Part shown: piece after piece, positions 9,679 through 18,318 of the stretch | Layout: each line of letters opens with the position of its first letter | Position numbering within the stretch: position 1 is the stretch's first letter | Assembly: GCF_023156505.1 (NCBI RefSeq) | Contig: NZ_JALNMJ010000007.1 | Span: 1-64,000, forward strand | DNA length: 64,000 nt | Source of the DNA: Roseibium sediminicola | GTDB taxonomy: Bacteria; Pseudomonadota; Alphaproteobacteria; Rhizobiales; Stappiaceae | Direction: 5' to 3' | The notes under the pieces: generated by a model | Told to the model about the DNA's origin: nothing | Seen by the model: the letters and a program-made list of their open reading frames with translations, nothing else | Databases searched by the model: none | Made by a program: the position numbers and the translations under genes

Positions 9679-11718
9679 TCAGCTTCCGGTCTGTTGTAAA
9701 CCGGCCTGGTTCTTTTTTATCTGTGACGGCAGAAGATGTTTGCCGAACAGGAAACCCTGAACCTGCAGACAACCGGCCTCCTGCAGGAATTGCAGCTGCC
9801 GGTCCGTCTCGACACCTTCCGCGATGACCGGTATGCCGAAACTGTGGCCAAGAAGAATGGCCGAGCGCAGGATGGCCCTTGCATGCGGGTTGGTTTCCAG
9901 GGACTGCGTGAAGGCCCGGTCGACCTTGATCTTGTCAAAGGGGAAAGCCTGGAGCGTGTTCAGCGAAGAATAGCCCTTGCCGAAATCATCCATGGCCACC
10001 CGTACCCCCATCTTGTGCAGGGACTGGATGGTCTCGTGCACCCGTTCGTGGTCCTCGATCGGTGTCGATTCGGTGAGTTCGATCTCAAGCCGATCGGCTG
10101 GCAGACCGGTTTTGATGAGAACAGTGGACACCAGGCCGGCGAAATCGCTGCGCGAAAACTGCAGCGGCGAGGCGTTCACGGCCAGGGTCAGTGGTTCCGC
10201 CCATGTGGCGGCTTCGACGCAGGCCGCCTCCAGAACCCAGTTGCCGATGTCGAGAATGATGCCGGATCTTTCCGCGATCGGGATGAAATCCTCCGGGGCA
10301 ATCGGTCCCTTTTCCGCATGCCGCCAGCGAACCAGGGCTTCGTAACCGATCAGATCGCCGGTCCTGGCGAGATTTTGTTTTTGGAAGACCAGGCTCAGCT
10401 GGTTCTCCAGTGCGGCGTTGCGCAGGTCGGAGGCCAGACTGGCTTCCCAGCGGTTGGATTCCTCCATGCCGGTCACATAAGGCTGGATGAGATTGCCGCC
10501 GATGGATTTTGCCTGTTTTGCCGCGAGATTGGCACGTTGCACGAGCTTGGTCAGGTCGCTACCGTCCCTGGGGAACACTGCCAGGCCGATGCTGGAGCGG
10601 ATGGAGAGGCGGTAGGAGCGCCATTGGATCGGCCGGCGGGCAAGAGACCGGACCAGCCGCGCGAATTCGACCGCTTCGTCGATCGAGTCGAGCGCGGGAT
10701 TGATGACCAGGAATTCATCGCCGTAGAAGCGGCAGATCAGAACCTTGTCGTTGAGATTGTATTTCAGCGTTTCCGCCATGCTGCACAGAACCGTGTCGCC
10801 GACCTCGTATCCATGCAGGTCGTTGATGGCTTTGAACTGATCGAGGCTGATCAGGACGACGGCGCAGGCCTTGCGCTCGTGATCCGCCGATTTCAAAAGA
10901 TCCGCGGCGACTTTCTGCACATAGTGCCGGTTGGGCAAGTGAGTCAGCGAATCCTGAAGCGACAAATGCTGATAGGCCCGGCGGGCCGATTCCTTTTTGT
11001 GTTTTTCGAGCCGGACGCCCGATGCGGCAAAGGCAGTGGTCAGGCCGAAGATCGTCAGGGCAATCGCAATCATCTGGCCTTCGGACAACAGGCCGGCATT
11101 AGGCTGACGGCTGAAGTGTCCGGCGGCGTCGTCTGGCATGGCGGTAGACAGGTGCAAAGTGAGCACCGACAGAAACAAAAACAGTGTCGCGCTGACGGTC
11201 GCGCGCCGTGATCTGAGCTGCGGTACGAAGCTGAGCGCAATGGCGCCGAGGCACGCGCTTAACAGCAGCGACCAGAGGCTCACGGTGCTGAAAGATCCCG
11301 CCAGGCCCGCGCGCTCGTGCGCAGCCGATGTGATCGCGCCCATTGCGGCGACTGTCAGACCGAAAAGGACACCGCCGAATTCAGGCGCGAGCCGGATGTT
11401 GCGCCTTGTTGACAGGGAAAAGCCCGCCAGGACACCGGCAAAGGCCACTGCGAGCGCGAGCAGCGCGGTCAGGAGCTGAAAGCTTTCATTGACGGCGGAA
11501 ACGCGAGCCCCGAGCGCGACAAGATGCGCCGCCCAAATGGCACTGGACCCGACCATGGCGGACCAGACAAGCCAGATGAACCGTGTTGCACTGGCATCAC
11601 GGTAAGCTTTTGACAAAAGAGAAAGAGAAAACGCGCTTCCGCCCAGGCACAGTGTGGCTGCGAGCACAAGAAGGGCAAAGTTATGCTCAGTAGTCAGACT
11701 TGCCGCAACTCGTTCCAT
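9679..11718 (-). CDS. Membrane-bound GGDEF-EAL protein (c-di-GMP turnover) with degenerate MHYT-like sensor
   Basis: About 679 residues. The N-terminal 240 residues contain some seven hydrophobic helices with motifs resembling degraded MHYT repeats (SSAIWAAHLVALGA, GAITSAAHERAG, LTLHLSTAMP). A GGDEF domain follows (DSLTHLPNRHY ... RFYGDEF), where the first Gly of the signature is Tyr and the RxxD inhibitory site is not evident. The C-terminal EAL domain looks intact: YEALVRW, ELTES, DDFGKGYSS, KVDRAF and EGVET are all present. It is therefore most likely an active c-di-GMP phosphodiesterase with a weak or regulatory GGDEF domain. The start ATG at 11718 has a GGGGG ribosome site just upstream; a TTG at 11733 is less likely. 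Proximity to the adhesin suggests biofilm control, which is inference. Confidence 0.88.
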   Translation of the reverse strand: MERVAASLTTEHNFALLVLAATLCLGGSAFSLSLLSKAYRDASATRFIWLVWSAMVGSSAIWAAHLVALGARVSAVNESFQLLTALLALAVAFAGVLAGFSLSTRRNIRLAPEFGGVLFGLTVAAMGAITSAAHERAGLAGSFSTVSLWSLLLSACLGAIALSFVPQLRSRRATVSATLFLFLSVLTLHLSTAMPDDAAGHFSRQPNAGLLSEGQMIAIALTIFGLTTAFAASGVRLEKHKKESARRAYQHLSLQDSLTHLPNRHYVQKVAADLLKSADHERKACAVVLISLDQFKAINDLHGYEVGDTVLCSMAETLKYNLNDKVLICRFYGDEFLVINPALDSIDEAVEFARLVRSLARRPIQWRSYRLSIRSSIGLAVFPRDGSDLTKLVQRANLAAKQAKSIGGNLIQPYVTGMEESNRWEASLASDLRNAALENQLSLVFQKQNLARTGDLIGYEALVRWRHAEKGPIAPEDFIPIAERSGIILDIGNWVLEAACVEAATWAEPLTLAVNASPLQFSRSDFAGLVSTVLIKTGLPADRLEIELTESTPIEDHERVHETIQSLHKMGVRVAMDDFGKGYSSLNTLQAFPFDKIKVDRAFTQSLETNPHARAILRSAILLGHSFGIPVIAEGVETDRQLQFLQEAGCLQVQGFLFGKHLLPSQIKKNQAGLQQTGS

Positions 11719-12344
11719 AAAAGCCCCCGCCAACGGATGCTTCTATTAGAGCGTAAAAACCATAACAAACAGTATTTCTCCGGAATGGTTTGGTGATTGT
11801 TCTTGGGGGTGCTCAGTATTGTAGTTAATGCGCATGCTCGAAGTAAGCAATCAAGCTTGAGCACTGTTATTTTTTACCCTGCTGGTAAATAATTCTATGT
11901 CGGTTCCACTGTCATGCCGAACGCGCAGCTCCCGGTTCGATGATTCCCAGGTCATAGAGAGCCGCGAATCCGTTCATGCCACATGAATCACCAAAGGCAA
12001 CTGGTCTCAATCAGCCCAGCGCTCCGCAAGCGGGGGCGCTGCCGATTTGAGTTGCGGCACCGTCATTTTTGACAATATTTTTTTCAACAGGCGGTAGAGT
12101 GATTTTTGCTGAAAAATCAAGGGGCAAGCGCTTCGTTTTCGCGATTTGCAGCCTATATGTGCCGTTGAGGAAGGCATTTTGATAAAATTCTAAAGATTTT
12201 TTTATCGATACGGCATTTAATTTGCCTTCAAAACAGGTCGGCCGCGCCGGGAGGGATCCTTCCGGTGCTCGAAAAACAGGTGCCGACCTCGCTAAATAGC
12301 GTGCGGGACAATGCAATTTGCACATTCACACATCAGGAGACTGG
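11719..12344. other. AT-rich non-coding gap
   Basis: About 625 bases, clearly richer in A and T than the neighbouring genes. It carries the promoter regions of the GGDEF-EAL gene (leftward) and of the GntR gene (rightward). A 104-codon open frame on the minus strand (12011-12325) has no recognisable domain and no good ribosome site, so it was not called. No RNA gene or clear operator was recognised. Confidence 0.5.
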
Positions 12345-13025
12345 GTGCATCCCGCGATGTCATCGAAAGCCAAATCCACACGTGTCGACAACGCTTATGA
12401 GCGCTTGAAATCTGAAATCCTGAAGGGCGACCTTCCGCCCGGGTTTCAGGCGCCGGAGCCGGATATTGCCAACCGGCTGGGTATGAGCCGGACGCCTGTG
12501 CGCGAAGCGCTGATCCGCCTTGAAGCCGATGGGCTGGTCGGGCTTGTGCCGCGGCGTGGCGCCAAGGTGTTGCCCATGTCGCGCAAGGACATCTGTGAGA
12601 TCTATCAGATCCTGTCGGCCCTGGAAGCGCTTGCTGCGCGTTCGGCGGCGACCAAGCGCGGCGGTGACGCGGTCGATGGTGTTCGGGAGCTGCTGGACCG
12701 CGCGGATGAGGCGCTGGACAAATGCGATATCGAAGCCTGGGCCGTGTTCGACGACCGTTTTCACAGATGGGTTGCCAGCGTCAGCGGCAATGCCCGCCTC
12801 GAGGCCGAAGTTGCCGGTTTTCTGGATCAGGCCTACCGGGCGAGCAACGTTTTGCTGCGCCTCAACAAGGCGCCGGCCTCCAATGCCGCGGATCACCGCC
12901 GTCTTGTTGACGCCATTGAAGCCGGTGACGGGGATGCTGCTGCGGAAATTGCGAGGGTGCACCGCTTGACCGGCCTGACGCGGATGAAGGCGGTGCTCGA
13001 AAGCTGCGGTCTGTCGCACGTCTAG
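12345..13025 (+). CDS. GntR family transcriptional regulator, FadR/FCD type
   Basis: About 226 residues. The N-terminal winged helix-turn-helix is typical of GntR (AYERLKSEILKGDLPPG, then MSRTPVREALIRLEADGLV and RRGAKV). The rest is an all-helical FCD ligand-binding domain; FDDRFHRWV and ADHRRLVDAIEAGD match the conserved acidic/His metal and ligand positions (D..H, H). Family members usually bind organic acids and repress adjacent catabolic genes. The neighbours here are a LacI-type agl regulator and a GGDEF-EAL gene, so its target is not clear. GTG 12345 was preferred because AGGAGA lies 5 bases upstream; ATG 12357 and ATG 12318 are alternatives. Its stop codon lies inside a perfect inverted repeat. 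Confidence 0.85.
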   Translation: MHPAMSSKAKSTRVDNAYERLKSEILKGDLPPGFQAPEPDIANRLGMSRTPVREALIRLEADGLVGLVPRRGAKVLPMSRKDICEIYQILSALEALAARSAATKRGGDAVDGVRELLDRADEALDKCDIEAWAVFDDRFHRWVASVSGNARLEAEVAGFLDQAYRASNVLLRLNKAPASNAADHRRLVDAIEAGDGDAAAEIARVHRLTGLTRMKAVLESCGLSHV

Positions 13026-13076
13026 ATGTGGAGCCTCAACAGGGACCCGGACAACCTATTGAGGCTCCACATCTAG
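13022..13076. repeat. Perfect 18-bp inverted repeat between convergent genes
   Basis: CTAGATGTGGAGCCTCAA (13022-13039) is perfectly complementary to 13059-13076, with a 19-base loop. The left arm contains the stop codon of the GntR gene. No T-run follows on either strand, so this is not a standard intrinsic terminator, though it lies where a shared terminator would be expected. Confidence 0.85.
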
Positions 13077-13085
13077 GTCTCGTTC

Positions 13086-14120
13086 TTAAGCCGGGGCCGG
13101 CCCCGTGGACTGGCCGATGATCAGTTCCGCATCGAGATGCAGGGATGTCGGCTCGGCTGCCGGGTTGGCGATCATGTTGAGCAGCAGCTCCGCCGCCTTT
13201 TGTCCCGCATAGCGTACGGAAGAGCGGGTGCAGGTGAAAATCGGCACTTCGCCGCTGTTGGGTAAAAACGACAGCGCGTCGTCATGGGTGATGATCGAGA
13301 CGTCCTTGCCGGTCCTGAGGCCGCACTGGCCGACAGCCCTTGCGACGCCGATCGCCGAAATCATGGAAGAGACCAGGAAGGCGGTTGGCGGCGTGTCGCG
13401 CCGGAGCATTTCCATGGCGCTGTCGCAGCCATAGGGTTCGGTCATGTCGGCGCAGCGCATCAGCTCCGGGTCGGGCGCTAGTCCACGGGCGGCGAGCGCT
13501 TCCTCGAACCCTTTGCGCCGCCGGCGGGCAAAGTCCATATGTTCCAGCCCGTTCAGGAGAGCGATGCGCGTGTGGCCCAGATCCAGCAGCAGGTTGGTCG
13601 CCCGCTCGAACGCCCGGCGATTGTTCATGTCGATCCAGGACGTTTCGCTCTCGGCGCCCGGAATGCGGCCGTGCACCACAAAGGGCAGTTTCAGTTCCTT
13701 CAAGAGCTTGTGCCGGTGCTCGTCATTGGCCGGTCCGTGAATGATTACGCCGTCGGCCTTCTTGCGCGACGAGATCTGCCGGTAGGCGTCTTCCTCATGA
13801 TCGTCATCGACCACGGAGATGATCATGTCATAGCCATGGTTGGAGTAGGTTTCGCCGGCCCCGGCGATGAACTCCAGGAAGATCGGGTTCATCATCTCGT
13901 GAATGGACCGCGGTATGACATGGCCGATTGCCATGGCGCGGCCGGTCGCCAGACGGCGGGCCTGGCTGTTGGGGGCGTAGCCGAGTTTTTCGGCCATCTC
14001 GCTGACGCGGCGGCGGGTTTCCTCGCTGACCTCGGGGTAGCCGTTCAGCGCCCGGCTGACGGTTGTCTGCGACAGGTTCAGCCGTTGCGACAGTTCTTTC
14101 AGGTTCACACCGTTGCTCAT
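13086..14120 (-). CDS. aglR: LacI family repressor, AglR-like
   Basis: About 344 residues from ATG 14118-14120. The N-terminal LacI helix-turn-helix and hinge are clear (NLKELSQRLNLSQTTVSRALNGYPEVSEETRRRV, then LGYAPNSQARRLATGRA). A periplasmic-binding-protein-like effector domain follows (IGHVIPRSIHEMMNPIFLEF, KADGVIIHGP, GHTRIALLNG). It is divergent from an aglEFGK transporter, the arrangement known for AglR in Sinorhizobium, so it probably represses alpha-glucoside uptake and is released by the sugar. Palindromes in the intergenic region fit LacI-type operators. An in-frame extension up to 14204 lacks the family alignment and was rejected. The gene symbol rests on context. Confidence 0.85.
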   Translation of the reverse strand: MSNGVNLKELSQRLNLSQTTVSRALNGYPEVSEETRRRVSEMAEKLGYAPNSQARRLATGRAMAIGHVIPRSIHEMMNPIFLEFIAGAGETYSNHGYDMIISVVDDDHEEDAYRQISSRKKADGVIIHGPANDEHRHKLLKELKLPFVVHGRIPGAESETSWIDMNNRRAFERATNLLLDLGHTRIALLNGLEHMDFARRRRKGFEEALAARGLAPDPELMRCADMTEPYGCDSAMEMLRRDTPPTAFLVSSMISAIGVARAVGQCGLRTGKDVSIITHDDALSFLPNSGEVPIFTCTRSSVRYAGQKAAELLLNMIANPAAEPTSLHLDAELIIGQSTGPAPA

Positions 14121-14130
14121 TCTGCCCAAA

Positions 14131-14145
14131 ACGCTTTGAAAGCGT
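14131..14145. promoter_or_regulatory. Palindrome just upstream of the LacI-type gene
   Basis: ACGCTTTGAAAGCGT is a 7-bp inverted repeat around one base, located 10 bases upstream of the repressor start codon. It contains CGCTTT/AAAGCG half-sites like those of LacI-type operators, so autoregulation is possible; spacing differs from the site at 14237. Confidence 0.45.
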
Positions 14146-14236
14146 CCCTCCCAACAGGCTGTTATTGAAACGCAACAATAATTGGCGAGTTGCGTGCTTG
14201 ACAAGACCGAAGCCTGACGACATGGTTAGGGCGAAA

Positions 14237-14252
14237 TCCAAAGCGGTTTGGA
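14237..14252. promoter_or_regulatory. Candidate LacI-type (AglR) operator upstream of aglE
   Basis: TCCAAAGCGGTTTGGA is a 6-bp inverted repeat around GCGG and contains the AAGCGnTT core common to LacI-family operators. It lies in the divergent gap between the repressor and aglE, about 117 bases before the aglE start. Confidence 0.6.
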
Positions 14253-14369
14253 TGACCGGTTCCGGTAGAATTGCAGATTGCAGCCCTGGGGTGGGTATTG
14301 CTGCCGGACAGCGAGTTGTGCCACTTTAGATGGAGTGTCCCAGCATAGGGACAATCTGGGAGGATAGAC

Positions 14370-15737
14370 ATGAAATCACGTTTGATGGCCTGTGCCGCTG
14401 GTTTGGCGCTGGGCGTCGGCTTCAGCATGAGCACCGCTCTTGCGGCCGACCTGAAATTCGCTCCGGGCGAAGGCCCGTTCAACTGGGACAGCTACAACAG
14501 CTGGGCGGAAAGCGCGCCCGACCTCAAGGGTCAGACCGTGACCATTGCCGGTCCGTGGCTGCAGCCGGAAGACGGCTATTTCCGCAATGTCCTCGCCTAT
14601 TTTTCCGAAGCCACCGGCGCGGAAGTGATCTACACCGGGTCCGATTCCTTCGAACAGCAGATCGTCATTGACGCCGAAGCCGGCGCGGCGCCGAACATCG
14701 CCGTGTTCCCGCAGCCGGGCCTGGCATCGGACATGGCCGCGCGCGGCCTGCTGCAGCCGCTGCCCGACGGCATGGCCGACTGGGTTGCCAACAATTACGG
14801 CGCCGGCGACAGCTGGGTCGATCTCGGTACCTATAAGGACAAGGACGGCAACGACCAGCTGTTCGGTTTCTTCTACAACGTCAACGTCAAGAGCCTGGTC
14901 TGGTACGTGCCGGAAAACTTCGAGGATGCCGGTTACGAAGTGCCGGCCACCATGGAAGACCTGAAGGCACTCACCGAGCAGATCGTGGCCGATGGCGAAA
15001 CGCCTTGGTGTATTGGTCTCGGATCGGGCGCCGCCACCGGTTGGCCGGCAACCGACTGGGTCGAAGACCTGATGCTGCGCACGCAGCCGGCCGACGTCTA
15101 TGACCAGTGGACCAAGAACGAGATCCCGTTCGACGATCCGCGCGTTGTCGCGGCGATCGAGGAATTCGGCTGGTTCGCACGCGACGATGCCAAGGTGGCC
15201 GGCGGTGCCGGCGCGGTGGCCTCGACCGACTTCCGCGACAGCCCGAAAGGCCTGTTCTCCTCGCCGCCGCAATGCTACCTGCACCGCCAGGCGTCCTTCG
15301 TCCCGGCCTTCTTCCCGGACGGCGTGGAATTCGGCACGGATGTCGACTTCTTCTACTTCCCGGCCTATGCCGAGAAGGATCTTGGCAGCCCGGTCCTGGG
15401 CGGCGGCACACTGATGGCGATCACCAACCCGTCCGACGCGACCAACGAGTTGATGAAGTTCTTCGAACTGCCGATCGCGCATGAAGTGATGATGGCGCAG
15501 ACCGGCTTCCTGACACCGCACAAGGGTGTCAACCCGCAGGCCTACAAGGACGACACGCTGCGCGGTCAGGGCGAGATCCTCGTCAATGCCAGCACCTTCC
15601 GCTTCGACGGTTCCGACCTGATGCCGGGCGGCGTCGGTGCAGGCACCTTCTGGACCGGCATGGTCGACTACACCGGCGGCAAGGACGCCAAGGCAGTCGC
15701 CAGCGAGATCCAGAAAAGCTGGGACGCGCTTAAATAA
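14370..15737 (+). CDS. aglE: Alpha-glucoside ABC transporter, substrate-binding protein AglE
   Basis: A 455-residue periplasmic binding protein with a Sec signal peptide ending STALA, preceded by a strong GGGAGGA ribosome site. The mature part has the family 1 extracellular solute-binding fold (LKGQTVTIAGPWLQPEDGYF, FGFFYNVNVKSLVWYVPENF, GGGTLMAITNPSDATNELMKF). Length and motifs match AglE of rhizobia, which binds sucrose, maltose, trehalose and related alpha-glucosides. It is the first gene of the aglEFGK run and is followed by a terminator-like hairpin, which should give more binding protein than permease. It acts in the periplasm and delivers ligand to AglFG. Probable repression by the divergent LacI-type protein. 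Confidence 0.9.
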   Translation: MKSRLMACAAGLALGVGFSMSTALAADLKFAPGEGPFNWDSYNSWAESAPDLKGQTVTIAGPWLQPEDGYFRNVLAYFSEATGAEVIYTGSDSFEQQIVIDAEAGAAPNIAVFPQPGLASDMAARGLLQPLPDGMADWVANNYGAGDSWVDLGTYKDKDGNDQLFGFFYNVNVKSLVWYVPENFEDAGYEVPATMEDLKALTEQIVADGETPWCIGLGSGAATGWPATDWVEDLMLRTQPADVYDQWTKNEIPFDDPRVVAAIEEFGWFARDDAKVAGGAGAVASTDFRDSPKGLFSSPPQCYLHRQASFVPAFFPDGVEFGTDVDFFYFPAYAEKDLGSPVLGGGTLMAITNPSDATNELMKFFELPIAHEVMMAQTGFLTPHKGVNPQAYKDDTLRGQGEILVNASTFRFDGSDLMPGGVGAGTFWTGMVDYTGGKDAKAVASEIQKSWDALK

Positions 15738-15748
15738 GTTCCTCCAGG

Positions 15749-15781
15749 CGGCCGGGCTCCTTCGGGAGACCGGCCGTTTTT
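15749..15781 (+). terminator. Intrinsic terminator/attenuator between aglE and aglF
   Basis: CGGCCGGGCTCC (15749-15760) pairs with GGAGACCGGCCG (15765-15776) across a TTCG loop with an internal mismatch, followed by T5. It lies 12 bases after the aglE stop and probably allows partial read-through into aglF. Confidence 0.85.
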
Positions 15782-15895
15782 CTGAAGGACCGACGCACGC
15801 GTCCAAGACCAAAAATACGTCCAAATCAAAGTTCCTCGAAATAAGGGCGCGCCCGGCCTACGGACGGCCTGATAATCAATCGGGAGGGAACGGTC

Positions 15896-17137
15896 ATGCT
15901 TACGGACAACCCGGCCTTATTGGGGCTTGTGACCATCGTTATCGGCGTTGGCGCCTGCCTCGGGTATTTCTTCTTTTCAAATGTCGTCCTGGACAAGGTG
16001 ATCTTTCCGGCCACCGGTCCGAACGCGGGACGGAACATCAACCGCGCCAACATGGTGCGCCCGTGGCTGTTCCTGTTTCCGGCGATCTTCGCGCTGTCGC
16101 TTTATCTCGCCTATCCGGTGGTCGAGACCCTGCGCCTGTCGCTGACCGACCGGTCGCTGGACGGCGCCTTTGTCGGCTTCGAGAACTACCGCAAGATGAT
16201 GGCGGAATCGAAGTTCTGGGAAGCCGTGCGCAACAACATGCTCTGGCTGATTGTCGTGCCGGCGGCCTCCACCGCCTTCGGGCTTCTGGTGGCGCAGCTG
16301 ACCGACCGGATCAGGTGGGGCAACCTGGCCAAATCCCTGATCTTCATGCCGATGGCGATTTCATTCGTCGGCGCATCGGTGATCTTCAAGCTGATCTATG
16401 ACACCCGCCCGGCGGACCAGAATCAGATCGGCGTCTTGAATGCGGTCTGGCTGAAATTCGACGGCGGCATCGGCTCGGTGCTGATGCTGCAGGTGCTGCC
16501 GACGTTGATGTATCTGGCCTTTGCCGCCATCGTTGCGTATGTCGCCTGGCTGTTCGTCAAGGATATCGTTGCCAAGGGGCAGGACCGCTCGGTCTGGCTT
16601 TTGCCGCTGCGCCTGCTTGTCGGCGTCGCGGGCGTCTGGCTGGTCTGGCTTTCCGTCAGTTCGGCGGTCGGCGTCTGGATCACCGAGCTGCCCTATGGCG
16701 AACCGCAGACCTGGCTGACCCTGTCCTTCTGGAACAACTTCTTCCTGATGGTCGTGCTGATCTGGATCCAGACAGGCTTTGCCATGGTGATCCTGTCGGC
16801 TGCCCTGCGCGGCATTCCGGAGGAAACCATCGAGGCGGCGATCATCGACGGGGCCAATCCGTTCCAGATCTTCTTCAAGATCAAGGTGCCGCAGATCATG
16901 GGCACGATCGTGGTCGTCTGGACGACAATCACGCTGACCGTGCTCAAGGTGTTCGACATCGTCTTTGCCATGACCAACGGCCAGTGGGAAACCCAGGTCC
17001 TGGCCAACTACATGTACGACAAGCTCTTCCGCGCCAATGACTGGGGCATCGGGTCCGCCAGCGCGATCGTCATCATGCTGCTGGTGACGCCGATCCTGGT
17101 CTGGAACGTCTACAACGCCCGGAAGGAGATGAAATAA
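15896..17137 (+). CDS. aglF: Alpha-glucoside ABC transporter permease AglF
   Basis: 413 residues with an ATG preceded by CGGGAGGGA. A hydrophobic N-terminal helix, a MalF-type set of membrane helices and the cytoplasmic EAA loop (EETIEAAIIDGANPFQIFFK, near residue 315) identify a CUT1 permease. Between about residues 185 and 265 an extra hydrophobic/periplasmic segment separates the early and late helices, in keeping with the longer AglF proteins. It forms the membrane channel with AglG and uses the ATPase AglK. Its stop codon overlaps the start of aglG by one base (TAATG), so the two are translationally coupled. Confidence 0.9.
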   Translation: MLTDNPALLGLVTIVIGVGACLGYFFFSNVVLDKVIFPATGPNAGRNINRANMVRPWLFLFPAIFALSLYLAYPVVETLRLSLTDRSLDGAFVGFENYRKMMAESKFWEAVRNNMLWLIVVPAASTAFGLLVAQLTDRIRWGNLAKSLIFMPMAISFVGASVIFKLIYDTRPADQNQIGVLNAVWLKFDGGIGSVLMLQVLPTLMYLAFAAIVAYVAWLFVKDIVAKGQDRSVWLLPLRLLVGVAGVWLVWLSVSSAVGVWITELPYGEPQTWLTLSFWNNFFLMVVLIWIQTGFAMVILSAALRGIPEETIEAAIIDGANPFQIFFKIKVPQIMGTIVVVWTTITLTVLKVFDIVFAMTNGQWETQVLANYMYDKLFRANDWGIGSASAIVIMLLVTPILVWNVYNARKEMK

Positions 17138-18285
17138 TGGCCAGCATCGCAGGCAAGAAGTCCGGGCTCACCTGGGCCGTTCACATCTCCGTCGCGGCCT
17201 TGGTGCTGCTGTGGCTGTTTCCAACCGTCGGCCTGTTCGTGTCGTCGTTCCGCTCCGCCGACCAGATCTCCAGCTCGGGCTGGTGGGCGGCGCTGTTCCC
17301 CTCGGAACAGAACGAGGTCTACCGCACCGCCGACCCCGGCGATAAGCGGGTGGCCGATGGCGACATATTCGTGGTCACCGGCAATATCTTCGAAGGAGCG
17401 CCGCGCGACATCAAGGCCTGGGGCGTGTCCTCGCGCGATGTCGCCGCCTATCAGCCTGGCGAGACCGCCGAACTAAAGGACGGCGAAAGCGTGACCTTGC
17501 AGCCGGACGGCAACTATGTCTGGCGCGGCAATGACAAACAGATCTCCGGCCGCGGCCAGCGCATTTTCATCACCGCGACCGTGCCTCCGGAATTCTCGCT
17601 GGAAAACTACACGACCATCCTGTTTTCCGGCTCCGGCCAGGACAACATGGCCAAGGCGTTCTTCAACACGCTGACCGTGACCATCCCGGCGACGATCATC
17701 CCGATCGTGATCGCGGCCTTTGCCGCCTATGCACTGGCCTGGATGGAATTTCCGGGGCGGGCGCTTCTGATCGCCGCCGTGGTCGCGCTCCTGGTGGTGC
17801 CGCTGCAACTGGCGCTGATCCCGCTCCTTCGGCTGCATCTGGGCATCGGCATCGGCAAGGGCTATCTCGGCGTCTGGCTGGCCCATACGGCCTTCGGCAT
17901 GCCGCTCGCGATCTACCTGCTTCGAAACTACATGGTCGGCCTGCCACGGGACATCATCGAAAACGCCAAGGTCGACGGGGCGACGGATTTCCAGATCTTC
18001 ACGAGGATCATCCTGCCGCTCAGTTTCCCGGCGCTGGCATCCTTCGCGATCTTCCAGTTCCTGTGGACCTGGAACGACCTGCTTGTGGCCAAGGTGTTCC
18101 TGATCGATGCCACCGGCTCGACCACCGTCATGACCAACCAGATCGTGGAGCTGCTCGGAACACGCGGCGGCAACTGGGAAATCCTGGCAACGGCCGCCTT
18201 CGTCTCGATCGCGGTGCCGCTCGCCGTGTTCTTCCTGATGCAACGCTATCTGGTGCGCGGGCTACTCGCGGGATCGGTCAAATAA
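17137..18285 (+). CDS. aglG: Alpha-glucoside ABC transporter permease AglG
   Basis: 382 residues, a MalG-type CUT1 permease. One N-terminal helix is followed by a large periplasmic insertion (about residues 50-150, including a repeated GDIFVVTGN/ERIFITATV-like beta-rich stretch) that is usual for AglG, then five more helices. The EAA loop reads PRDIIENAKVDGATDFQIFTR. The protein ends with FLMQRYLVRGLLAGSVK, the classic MalG-type C-terminus that contacts the ATPase. It pairs with AglF. In rhizobia aglA (alpha-glucosidase) usually comes next; here aglK follows directly after about 30 bases. Confidence 0.9.
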   Translation: MASIAGKKSGLTWAVHISVAALVLLWLFPTVGLFVSSFRSADQISSSGWWAALFPSEQNEVYRTADPGDKRVADGDIFVVTGNIFEGAPRDIKAWGVSSRDVAAYQPGETAELKDGESVTLQPDGNYVWRGNDKQISGRGQRIFITATVPPEFSLENYTTILFSGSGQDNMAKAFFNTLTVTIPATIIPIVIAAFAAYALAWMEFPGRALLIAAVVALLVVPLQLALIPLLRLHLGIGIGKGYLGVWLAHTAFGMPLAIYLLRNYMVGLPRDIIENAKVDGATDFQIFTRIILPLSFPALASFAIFQFLWTWNDLLVAKVFLIDATGSTTVMTNQIVELLGTRGGNWEILATAAFVSIAVPLAVFFLMQRYLVRGLLAGSVK

Positions 18286-18318
18286 CATGAACAAGATCAA
18301 AAATTGGGAGCAGCCGGC

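Noticed and set aside
12011-12325. 104-codon minus-strand frame in the AT-rich gap
   Set aside because: No domain, no ribosome site and composition unlike a coding region of this genome.
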